Source of the DNA: Oscillospiraceae bacterium
GTDB lineage: Bacteria > Bacillota > Clostridia > Oscillospirales > Oscillospiraceae
Direction: 5' to 3'
Assembly (NCBI GenBank): GCA_016282135.1
Contig: JAEEKA010000107.1
Span: forward strand, 1-32,551
Length of the DNA stretch: 32,551 nucleotides
The notes below the pieces were generated by a model. The model worked only from the letters and a program-made list of their open reading frames with translations. It searched no databases and was not told the origin of the DNA. The translations under genes and the position numbers were made by a program. This document shows, in pieces, positions 1 through 5,913 of the stretch (the stretch's first letter is position 1; the number at the start of each line of letters is the position of its first letter).

Positions 1-1
1 G

Positions 2-343
2 GAGATGAACCCCTGGAACCAGTTCACCGCCAAGTACAACGTGGGCGACGTGGCCAAGGTCAAGATCGTGAAGATGATGACCTTCGGCGCCTTCGCCGAG
101 ATCGTTCCCGGCGTGGACGGCCTGATCCACATCTCCCAGATTGCGGACCGCCGCATCGGCAAGCCCGAGGACGTGCTGACCGTCGGTCAGGAAGTGGACG
201 CCAAGATCATCGACATCGACGCCGAGAACAAGCGCATCTCCCTCTCCATCCGGGCCCTGCTGGAGCCCACCGTGGAGGAGCAGGCTGAGGCTCTGGCCGA
301 GGAGGCCGAGGCTGCCGAGCCCGAGACCGTCGAGGCTGAGTAA
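2..343 (+). CDS. S1 RNA-binding domain protein, C-terminal fragment
   Basis: The reading frame is open from the first bases of the window, so the gene starts upstream and only about the last 113 residues are seen. They hold one complete S1 (OB-fold) RNA-binding domain: GDVAKVKIVKMMTFGAFAEI, then GVDGLIHISQI and a closing KRISLSIRAL. An acidic Glu/Ala-rich tail follows. This is the usual last repeat of ribosomal protein S1 or of the Clostridia-type fusion of IspH (HMB-PP reductase) with S1. The fragment cannot tell these apart. The domain would bind mRNA on the 30S subunit. A strong hairpin terminator follows 16 bp after the stop, so this gene ends its transcription unit. Confidence 0.85.
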   Translation, partial: EMNPWNQFTAKYNVGDVAKVKIVKMMTFGAFAEIVPGVDGLIHISQIADRRIGKPEDVLTVGQEVDAKIIDIDAENKRISLSIRALLEPTVEEQAEALAEEAEAAEPETVEAE

Positions 344-359
344 GCGAATCGTTTTCCAT

Positions 360-397
360 CCCCATGCAAGGCCTCCCGCTTTGCATGGGGATTTTTC
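360..397 (+). terminator. Rho-independent terminator after the S1 gene
   Basis: Arms CCCCATGCAA (360-369) and TTGCATGGGG (381-390) pair perfectly over 10 bp around an 11-nt loop and are followed by ATTTTTC. The first heptamer-repeat tract begins at its 3' edge. Confidence 0.85.
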
Positions 398-432
398 AAT
401 TGAGAATTGACAATTGGAAATTGAGAATGAAT
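398..432. repeat. Heptamer-period tract
   Basis: Five consecutive 7-bp units, mostly AATTGAG/AATTGAC variants (AATTGAG, AATTGAC, AATTGGA, AATTGAG, AATGAAT). Same period as tracts at 2569, 5082, 5152, 6474, 27318, 27525 and 32284. Confidence 0.7.
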
Positions 433-443
433 TCCGCTTTCCG

Positions 444-754
444 TTTTTCAAATGGCAATTCTGGCCATCGGTTTAAGTCAGCAAACACTCTGTAAGGGCG
501 GCTCTTACCCGCAGGGGGAGCCACCCGGCGTTCGGAACGAATGCAATTTGCCGGAGGCAAATCCGGCAAGCTTCCGAAACCAGAGCTGTTCTGACAATTC
601 GACGCGTTCCCAGACAATATACCGGGCCGGATCGCCCTCCGAGCGATTGTTTGCTCCGCAAACCGGACGGCTCATCCGCCTTGCGGCAGATAAGAGCCGC
701 CCCTACGAAACAGCGGCTGAGTAAAGCCGATAACCAGAATGGCAATTCGAAAAA
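444..754. repeat. 311-bp non-coding element with long inverted ends (MITE/REPIN-like)
   Basis: The left end 444-512 aligns without gaps to the reverse complement of 686-754. I count about 50 matches in 69, including ATTCTGG near the tips and an identical GCGGCTCTTA block. Each end carries a GTAAGGGC/GTAGGGGC REP-like motif pointing inward. The interior has the two-hairpin module at 525-566, also present at 3623-3662. No transposase is encoded and no target duplication is evident. It fills most of the 344-792 gap, and the right end stops about 25 bp before the SD of the lipoprotein gene. Open frames inside it are not credible genes. Confidence 0.65.
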
Positions 755-792
755 ACTGTAGATTCTCAATTTCGCAAGAAAGGGGTCCCCAC

Positions 793-2565
793 GTGAAAAA
801 GACTGTATGCTTTCTGTTGGTTTTGATTCTCCTGACCGGTATCCTCTCCGCCTGCGGCGAGGATGGGCCGGAGCCCGCGGGACCGGTTTACGGCGAACGG
901 GGCGAGGTCCGGCGAAGCCCGCTGGGCGAGCTGGCCCCGGCGGCCGACGCCCAGGCCGTTTTGACGGCGCTGAGCTCTGCCGGACAGCGGGAGTCCGACC
1001 GCTGGCAGACGGAGGACCCGGAGGCTCCCGCGACTGGGGCGCAGCTGGCCCTCTGCACCGACGCCGGGGACACGGTGGTCACAGACGGCTCCCACATCTA
1101 TATGCTGGACAGCTACGGCCTGGTGGCGGTCTCCGCCGCCGGGGCATCCAGTGCGGTGCGCTCCTACACCAAGGTGGAGCGGGCCGGGGAACGCTGGGGG
1201 GATCGGCTCTACCTCTGGCAGAATCGAATTGCCATCCTGTGGAACACGGTGGCCTGGGACGACGAGGACGAAGCCCCCGAGGGCGTCGAGACGAGAATCG
1301 TCCTGCTGGATCTGTCGGACCCTGCCGCCCCGAAGCAGTTTTCCGCCCTGGCGGTGGAGGGCAGCCTGGTGGAGGCCTGCCTGATGGATGGGACCCTCTG
1401 CGTAGTGACCCAGAAGACCCTGCTGAGCCTGCCCAAGGCGGAGGAGGCGGAGACCATCCTGCCCAAGCTGCGGGAGAACGACAGGACCATGACCCTTCAA
1501 GCCGGAGAGCTTTATCTCTGCCCGGATCCCGGCAAGGCGGCGCTGACCGTGGCCGCGGCGGTCCGGATGGAGGACGGACGCTTTGTGGACGCCCTGGGCT
1601 TTACCGACGGCACCGAAGCCGTCTGTGGCGAGGGGCAGGATCTTCTGCTGGCCCGGACCCGCTGGAAGGAGGAGGCCTCCGCCCCCCGGCAGGAGCCGCC
1701 CTACACGGTGGTGGACTACAAAGCCGCCGCCGAGACGGAGATCAAGCGGCTGCGGCTGGATGAGGGCGGTCTGACCCTGAACGAGGGCTGCGTCCTCTAT
1801 GGCGCCCTGGCCGACGCCGGCGCCATGGATCTGCGGGAGGGGAAGCTCCGAGTGGCTGCCAAAGTGGATGAGCGCAGCTTCTCCGTCTATACCGATGAAG
1901 CCCACGGCTGGACCAACGCCCAGAACAGCAGCCACCTCAGCGAAAGCCAGCTTGCGATTCTGGATCAGAACCTGGACGCCGTGGGAGCCCTGGCCAAGCT
2001 GGGGGGCGAAACGGGTATCAGCGCCTGCCGCTTCCTGCGCTCCAACGCCTGGATCACCGCGGGGGACAGCCTCACCCTGGCGGACCTCTCCGATCCCTTG
2101 AACCCCAAGCTCTGCGGAAGCTTCCCGGCCCGGGGGGAGACCCTGCTGCTCCGGGATTGGGGGGCGGCCGCCGTCCTTGCGGTCTCTCTTCCCGCCCCGG
2201 CGGGCGAAGTAAAGCTCACCATGTACGATTTCAGCTCGCCCGCTGCCCCCAAGGAGCTGGGCAGCCTGGGGCCGGAGGCACTTCCCGCGGGGGACCTGAC
2301 CGCCCGGGGAGCCCTCTTCGCGGACCCGGGTTCCGGCCTGATCGGCTTGCCCGCCGTGGGGGACGACGGCGCCGAATACCGGCTCTTCCGCTGGAACGGC
2401 AGCAAGTTTGAGGATAAGGGCGCCTTTGCCCTGGACTTTACCCCGGACGATACCCGCGGCCTGCTGCTGAACGGGGTTCTGTACCTTTGCAGCCCCGCCC
2501 AGGTCTGCGTCACTGACCCGGAGAGCATGAAGCTTCTCGCCACGGTGTCCAACGCGGTGGGATAA
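793..2565 (+). CDS. Secreted lipoprotein with beta-propeller domain (PF09826-like)
   Basis: I chose the GTG at 793 (590 aa). It is preceded by AAAGGGG at 779-785 and opens directly with a Lys-Lys, a hydrophobic stretch and a lipobox LSAC. An upstream in-frame ATG at 739 lies inside a repeat element and would bury the signal peptide. The mature part begins with an acidic/Gly-Pro linker and continues with segments such as TDGSHIYMLDSYGLVAVSA, GDRLYLWQNRIAIL and RIVLLDLSDPAAPKQF. That pattern (display of a local variable, logical 'DLSDPAAPK' blades, VEGSLVEACLMDGTLCVVT) resembles the Beta_propel family of secreted Firmicutes proteins. The 'DLSDPxxPK' blade motif recurs near the C-terminus. It is probably anchored on the outer face of the membrane. 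Ligand and role are unknown. Confidence 0.7.
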   Translation: MKKTVCFLLVLILLTGILSACGEDGPEPAGPVYGERGEVRRSPLGELAPAADAQAVLTALSSAGQRESDRWQTEDPEAPATGAQLALCTDAGDTVVTDGSHIYMLDSYGLVAVSAAGASSAVRSYTKVERAGERWGDRLYLWQNRIAILWNTVAWDDEDEAPEGVETRIVLLDLSDPAAPKQFSALAVEGSLVEACLMDGTLCVVTQKTLLSLPKAEEAETILPKLRENDRTMTLQAGELYLCPDPGKAALTVAAAVRMEDGRFVDALGFTDGTEAVCGEGQDLLLARTRWKEEASAPRQEPPYTVVDYKAAAETEIKRLRLDEGGLTLNEGCVLYGALADAGAMDLREGKLRVAAKVDERSFSVYTDEAHGWTNAQNSSHLSESQLAILDQNLDAVGALAKLGGETGISACRFLRSNAWITAGDSLTLADLSDPLNPKLCGSFPARGETLLLRDWGAAAVLAVSLPAPAGEVKLTMYDFSSPAAPKELGSLGPEALPAGDLTARGALFADPGSGLIGLPAVGDDGAEYRLFRWNGSKFEDKGAFALDFTPDDTRGLLLNGVLYLCSPAQVCVTDPESMKLLATVSNAVG

Positions 2566-2568
2566 ACG

Positions 2569-2673
2569 AAGTAAGAATTAAGAAGTAAGAATTAAGAAGT
2601 AAGAATTAAGAAGTAAGAATTAAGAAGTAAGAATTAAGAAGTAATAAGTAAGAAGTAATAAGTAAGAAGTAAG
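2569..2673. repeat. 14-bp (2 x 7) tandem repeat array
   Basis: Five perfect copies of AAGTAAGAATTAAG (2569-2638) are followed by two copies of the variant AAGTAATAAGTAAG (2639-2666) and a half copy. The unit is two related heptamers. It begins 3 bp after the lipoprotein stop codon. Copy number could vary between strains. Confidence 0.95.
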
Positions 2674-2758
2674 CGCCCGCGGGGCGTCCTCTGACGTCTC
2701 CGCCAACGCACGCCGCCGATCTGGCGGACAGGAAATGAAAACGAAGTGAGAAAGCGAT

Positions 2759-2968
2759 ATGAAACAAGAACGAATTGACCGCATCAACGAGTTGGCCCGA
2801 AAGGCCAAGGCCGAGGGCCTGACCCCGGAGGAGACCGCCGAGCGGGACGAGCTGCGGAAGGAGTACATCGCCGCGGTCAAAGCCAGCCTGACTTCTCACC
2901 TGGACAACACCTGGATCGTGGACGAAAAGGGCAACAAGCGCCCGCTGCGGAAAACTGAGAAAGCGTAG
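2759..2968 (+). CDS. DUF896 / UPF0291 family small protein (YnzC-like)
   Basis: A 69-aa protein with the typical YnzC layout. It starts KQERIDRINELARKAK, then has an EGLTPEE turn and a second helix (AERDELRKEYIAAVKASL), and ends in a basic tail. The family forms small two-helix bundles. Some members are SOS-linked in Bacillus, but the molecular role is not established. Neighbours on both sides are separated by repeats, so it may stand alone. The stop codon TAG is the last three bases of a GTAG that opens a REP-like hairpin (2965-2991), so the end of the reading frame is supplied by repeat DNA. Confidence 0.85.
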   Translation: MKQERIDRINELARKAKAEGLTPEETAERDELRKEYIAAVKASLTSHLDNTWIVDEKGNKRPLRKTEKA

Positions 2969-2991
2969 GGGGCGGCGCCCTCGACGCCCCG
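2965..2991 (+). repeat. REP-like GTAG hairpin overlapping the DUF896 stop
   Basis: GTAG followed by a GGGGCG...CGCCCC stem with a 10-nt loop. The TAG of GTAG is the stop codon of the DUF896 gene. Confidence 0.55.
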
Positions 2992-3010
2992 AACGTGGTT
3001 GAATTGACAG

Positions 3011-3091
3011 GGTGAAGGCATAACTGAAAAATCTTTTGGTGAAGGCATAACTGAAAAATCTTTTGGTGAAGGCATAACTGTAAAATCTTTC
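3011..3091. repeat. Three 27-bp direct repeats next to the ylxM promoter
   Basis: Copies at 3011-3037 and 3038-3064 are identical; the third (3065-3091) differs at two positions. Each begins GGTGAAGGCATAACTG and ends AATCTTT. The array ends 3 bp before the -35 box at 3095. It could be an operator array or a repeat insertion that happens to lie there. Confidence 0.95.
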
Positions 3092-3094
3092 CCC

Positions 3095-3123
3095 TTGACA
3101 AACGCCCCGCGCTGTGCTATACT
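3095..3123 (+). promoter_or_regulatory. SigA-type promoter for ylxM (SRP block)
   Basis: TTGACA at 3095-3100, exactly 17 bp, then TATACT at 3118-3123. This is close to consensus and lies about 40 bp upstream of the ylxM start. It is the best-looking promoter ahead of ylxM-ffh. Confidence 0.85.
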
Positions 3124-3164
3124 GAGCGGGCTGTCAATGGAATGACTTTGACAAGGAGGGCCCC

Positions 3165-3512
3165 ATGAAACCGGACAAGCTGACCATGTCGCTGCTGCTG
3201 GACTGCTACGGGGAGCTCCTGACAGAAAAGCAGCAGGAATGCTTTGACCTCTACTGCAATCAGGACCTGACGCTGGCGGAGATCGCCGAGCTCATGGGCA
3301 CCAGCCGACAGGGCGTCCACGACGCCGTGACCCGGGCCGAGACCCAGCTCCTGCGCTACGAGGAGGTCACGCATTGCCTTGGCCGTCAGCGGCGGATCGA
3401 CGAGATCGCCGCCGAGCTGGAAGCGTTGACGGGCGAACTCAGCGCAGAGAGCCTGGGCGAGACCGCTGCAAAGCTTCGCACGCTGGCAAAGGACCTGCGC
3501 GAGTGCCCGTAG
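3165..3512 (+). CDS. ylxM: YlxM/p13 family HTH protein, SRP-associated
   Basis: 115 aa, starting at the ATG behind AAGGAGG. The N-terminal half is a sigma-region-4-like helix-turn-helix: LTEKQQECFDLYCNQDLTLA, then EIAELMGTSRQGVHDAVTRA. The C-terminal half is helical. YlxM stands next to ffh in most Firmicutes and modulates SRP activity in streptococci; the same adjacency holds here. A near-consensus promoter with three 27-bp repeats precedes it. The stop codon TAG is part of a REP GTAG at 3509-3512, and a 176-bp compound repeat separates it from ffh. Confidence 0.93.
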   Translation: MKPDKLTMSLLLDCYGELLTEKQQECFDLYCNQDLTLAEIAELMGTSRQGVHDAVTRAETQLLRYEEVTHCLGRQRRIDEIAAELEALTGELSAESLGETAAKLRTLAKDLRECP

Positions 3513-3684
3513 GGACGGCACTCTGCCGTCCGCGTACCCGACGTAGGGGCGGCCATTGGCCGTCCGGTTCGCCATTGGAGAACAATGGGCGATCTGATGG
3601 GGTACGTTGTCGGGACCTGGCTGGATTTGCCTGCGGCAAATTGCATTCGTTCCGAATGCCGGACGAGCAATGCTCGCCCCTAAA
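3509..3684. repeat. Compound REP element between ylxM and ffh
   Basis: From left to right: a GTAG hairpin GGACGGCA-CTC-TGCCGTCC (3509-3532); a second in the same direction, GGGCGGCC-ATT-GGCCGTCC (3543-3566); an inverted pair CGCCATTG/CAATGGGCG; the two-hairpin module at 3623-3662; and a REP in the opposite direction (minus strand GGGCGAGC-ATT-GCTCGTCC, about 3661-3684). Head-to-head REPs around a spacer are the REPIN/BIME layout. Short heptamer repeats (CATTCTG, CACTCTG, CATTCCA, 3688-3708) follow. Confidence 0.75.
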
Positions 3685-3725
3685 ATTCATTCTGCACTCT
3701 GCATTCCACCGAAGGGAGGCCCTTT

Positions 3726-5078
3726 ATGGCTTTTGAAGGCTTAACCGAAAAACTCTCCGCCGCCTTTCAGCGTCTGCGGACCAAGGGCCGCCTGACCCCC
3801 AACGACGTGAAGGAAGCCATGCGGGAGATCCGTCTGGCCCTGCTGGAGGCCGACGTCAGCTACAAGGTGGTCAAGGACTTCATCAAAATCGTCACCGATC
3901 GCTGCGTAGGCGCCGACGTGCTGGAGGGATTGAACCCCGCCCAGATGGTGGTCAAGGTGGTCAACGAGGAGCTCACCGCCATGATGGGCGGCGAGAACCA
4001 AAAGCTCAACATGGCATCCAACGGCCCCACCATTGTCATGCTGGTGGGCCTCCAGGGCGCGGGCAAAACCACCAACGGCGCCAAGCTGGCCGGGTACTTC
4101 AAGAAGACCCAGAGCAAGCGGCCCCTGTTGGTGGCCTGCGACGTCTACCGTCCCGCTGCCATCAAGCAGCTGGAGGTGGTGGGCAGTCAACTGGACATCC
4201 CCGTCTTCCAGATGGGCCAGGACGATCCCGTGAAGATCGCCAAGGCCGGCCTCCGCTGGGCGGAGCAGCACGGCAACGACATGGTTTTCCTGGACACCGC
4301 CGGCCGTCTGCACGTGGATGAAAAGCTCATGGACGAGCTCAAGGCCATCAAGGCCGAGGTCAAGCCCAGCGAAATTCTGCTGGTGGTGGACGCCATGACC
4401 GGTCAGGACGCGGTGAATGCTGCCCAGACCTTCAACGAATGGCTGGACATCGACGGCGTGATGCTCTCCAAGCTGGACGGCGACGCCAGGGGCGGCGCGG
4501 CTCTGTCGGTCAAGGCCGTCACGGGCAAGCCCATCAAGTTCATCGGCGTGGGCGAGAAGCTGGACCAGATCGAGCCCTTCCACCCCGGCCGTATGGCGGG
4601 GCGGATCCTGGGCATGGGCGACGTGCTGAGCCTCATTGAGAAGGCGGAGCAGGCCATCGACCAGAAGAAGGCCGCCGAGCTGGAAGAGCGGCTGCGCCAA
4701 AACAAATTCACCCTCACGGACTTCTACGATCAGCTCACCCAGCTCAAGAACATGGGCAGTCTGCAGGACCTCATGGGCATGATCCCCGGTATGGGCGGCA
4801 TGAAGGACCTGCAGGTGGACGAGAAGGCCCTGACCCGGGTGGAGGCCATCATCCTTTCCATGACCCCCAATGAGCGGGAGAACCCCAACATCCTGGGCTC
4901 CAGCCGGAAGCGTCGTATTGCTGCGGGCTCCGGCACCAAGGTGGAGGACGTGAACAAGCTGCTCAAGCAGTTTGGCGATATGCAGCGGATGATGAAGCAG
5001 TTCACCGGCAAGGGCGCGGGCAAGCGGCTGAAGAAGCTGCAAAAACGCGGCGGCTTCCCGGGCTTCCCGGGCATGTAA
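3726..5078 (+). CDS. ffh: Signal recognition particle GTPase Ffh (SRP54)
   Basis: 450 aa, the normal length; the ATG follows GGGAGG. Residues 1-90 form the N domain. The GTPase domain carries G1 GLQGAGKTT (about 108-116), DVYRPAA, the DTAGR G3 motif and SKLDGDARGG. The C-terminal M domain is Met-rich (MGMIPGMGGM, MQRMMKQF) with the basic RNA-binding helix GSSRKRRIAAGSG. Ffh binds 4.5S RNA and signal sequences on ribosomes and delivers them to FtsY at the membrane. It follows ylxM after a repeat-filled 213-bp gap and precedes rpsP after another repeat-filled gap, so readthrough from the ylxM promoter is likely but unproven. Confidence 0.99.
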   Translation: MAFEGLTEKLSAAFQRLRTKGRLTPNDVKEAMREIRLALLEADVSYKVVKDFIKIVTDRCVGADVLEGLNPAQMVVKVVNEELTAMMGGENQKLNMASNGPTIVMLVGLQGAGKTTNGAKLAGYFKKTQSKRPLLVACDVYRPAAIKQLEVVGSQLDIPVFQMGQDDPVKIAKAGLRWAEQHGNDMVFLDTAGRLHVDEKLMDELKAIKAEVKPSEILLVVDAMTGQDAVNAAQTFNEWLDIDGVMLSKLDGDARGGAALSVKAVTGKPIKFIGVGEKLDQIEPFHPGRMAGRILGMGDVLSLIEKAEQAIDQKKAAELEERLRQNKFTLTDFYDQLTQLKNMGSLQDLMGMIPGMGGMKDLQVDEKALTRVEAIILSMTPNERENPNILGSSRKRRIAAGSGTKVEDVNKLLKQFGDMQRMMKQFTGKGAGKRLKKLQKRGGFPGFPGM

Positions 5079-5081
5079 TGA

Positions 5082-5184
5082 AATTGACAATTGAGAATGG
5101 AGAATGGAGAATTATCGGAGTTTTGCAGATCGCGATCTGCAAAACACATTCATTCTCAATTCTCAACTCTCACTTCTCAATTCG
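5082..5184. repeat. Heptamer arms around a 26-bp palindrome
   Basis: Left arm 5082-5114 has AATTGAC, AATTGAG, AATGGAG x2. Right arm 5152-5184 has ATTCTCA, ATTCTCA, ACTCTCA, CTTCTCA, the inverted orientation. Between them, 5120-5145 is a perfect palindrome with arms GTTTTGCAGATCG. A near-identical hairpin occurs at 30806-30829. The whole can fold as one long imperfect hairpin between ffh and rpsP. Confidence 0.85.
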
Positions 5185-5240
5185 ATGCCGTACAGGTTTA
5201 CGAATAAAATAAATTTTAATTCATTAAGGAGAATGAAAAA

Positions 5241-5480
5241 ATGGTTAAGATCAGACTCAGAAGAATGGGCGCCAAGAAGAACCCCTACTACCGCATTGTT
5301 GTCGCTGACTCCCGCAGCCCCCGCGACGGCCGCTGCATCGAAGAGATCGGCTCCTACGATCCCCTGACCAACCCCGCCACCATCAACGTGGACGTGGAAA
5401 AGGCTCAGACCTGGATCAAGAACGGCGCGCAACCCACCGACACCGTCAGAGGACTGCTGAAGAAGGCCGGCGTTCTGTAA
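5241..5480 (+). CDS. rpsP: 30S ribosomal protein S16
   Basis: 79 aa, full length. The hallmark S16 N-terminus is present ([20 protein letters not shown], then [10 protein letters not shown] and IEEIGSYDP). The start is fixed by AAGGAG at 5226-5231. It is a structural protein of the 30S body required for assembly. It lies 17 bp upstream of khpA and is probably cotranscribed with it. Confidence 0.99.
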   Translation: MVKIRLRRMGAKKNPYYRIVVADSRSPRDGRCIEEIGSYDPLTNPATINVDVEKAQTWIKNGAQPTDTVRGLLKKAGVL

Positions 5481-5497
5481 GAACCGAGGGCTGAACA

Positions 5498-5725
5498 ATG
5501 AAAGAACTGTTGCTCTATATCGCCCGCAACCTGGTGGAGCATCCGGAGCAGGTCACGGTGGAGTCCTTTGAGGGCGACCCCCTGGTCCTGGAGCTTCGTG
5601 TGGCCCCCGAGGATATGGGCAAGGTCATCGGCCGCGGCGGCCGGATCGCCAAGGAGATCCGCGCCATCATGAAATCCGTGGCGCAGCGCCAGGGCGTCCG
5701 CGTCAGCGTGGAGATTGTAGACTAA
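5498..5725 (+). CDS. khpA: KH-domain RNA-binding protein KhpA (YlqC)
   Basis: 75 aa, a single type II KH domain with the nucleic-acid-gripping loop GRGG in GKVIGRGGRIAKEIRAIM. In Firmicutes, KhpA pairs with KhpB/Jag and binds many transcripts; the gene sits between rpsP and rimM as here. The start follows GAGGG in the rpsP-khpA gap. A strong terminator follows directly, so rpsP-khpA can be a closed unit, with rimM needing readthrough or its own promoter. Confidence 0.96.
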   Translation: MKELLLYIARNLVEHPEQVTVESFEGDPLVLELRVAPEDMGKVIGRGGRIAKEIRAIMKSVAQRQGVRVSVEIVD

Positions 5726-5728
5726 GCC

Positions 5729-5769
5729 AAAAGGGTTGCTGCTGAAAGGCAGCGGCCCTTTTCAGTTTT
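5729..5769 (+). terminator. Terminator after khpA
   Basis: AAAAGGG (5729-5735) pairs with CCCTTTT (5756-5762), and GCTGC/GCAGC extend the stem through two G-T pairs to about 14 bp with a 6-nt loop. TTTT follows at 5766-5769. Confidence 0.85.
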
Positions 5770-5902
5770 GACAGTTGACAACTGATAATAGAAAATTGTA
5801 TTATTTATGTAGGGACGCAGACTGCGCGCCCGCCCGAGGCGGAGGCCGAGGGAACACAAAACCTGTCATGAGCGCAGGGACAGGCATTGCCTGTCTGCTG
5901 TA
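5768..5902. repeat. Heptamer remnant plus two direct REP-like hairpins before rimM
   Basis: 5768-5795 has 7-bp-spaced TTGACAG, TTGACAA, CTGATAA, TAGAAAA. At 5809 a GTAG opens an imperfect GC-rich hairpin (5813-5831). At about 5875 a GCAG opens the hairpin GGACAGGC-ATT-GCCTGTCT. Both point the same way. The second ends about a dozen bases before the rimM ATG. Confidence 0.7.
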
Positions 5903-5913
5903 TTGGAATTGCT

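Noticed and set aside
452-769. Open frames of 73-98 codons on both strands between the S1 and lipoprotein genes
   Set aside because: They lie within the inverted-repeat element, have no SD, and read through hairpin sequence; no protein family is recognisable.
739-792. Upstream ATG for the lipoprotein
   Set aside because: It adds 18 residues from a repeat before a perfect lipoprotein signal; the GTG at 793 has an SD and correct signal geometry.
766-1935. Long minus-strand frames opposite ffh, the binding proteins, oppC and other genes (up to 1167 codons)
   Set aside because: They mirror the GC-rich codon structure of well-identified genes on the plus strand and show no domains or SD sites.
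3011-3091. 27-bp repeats as a CRISPR array
   Set aside because: The copies are directly adjacent with no spacers.
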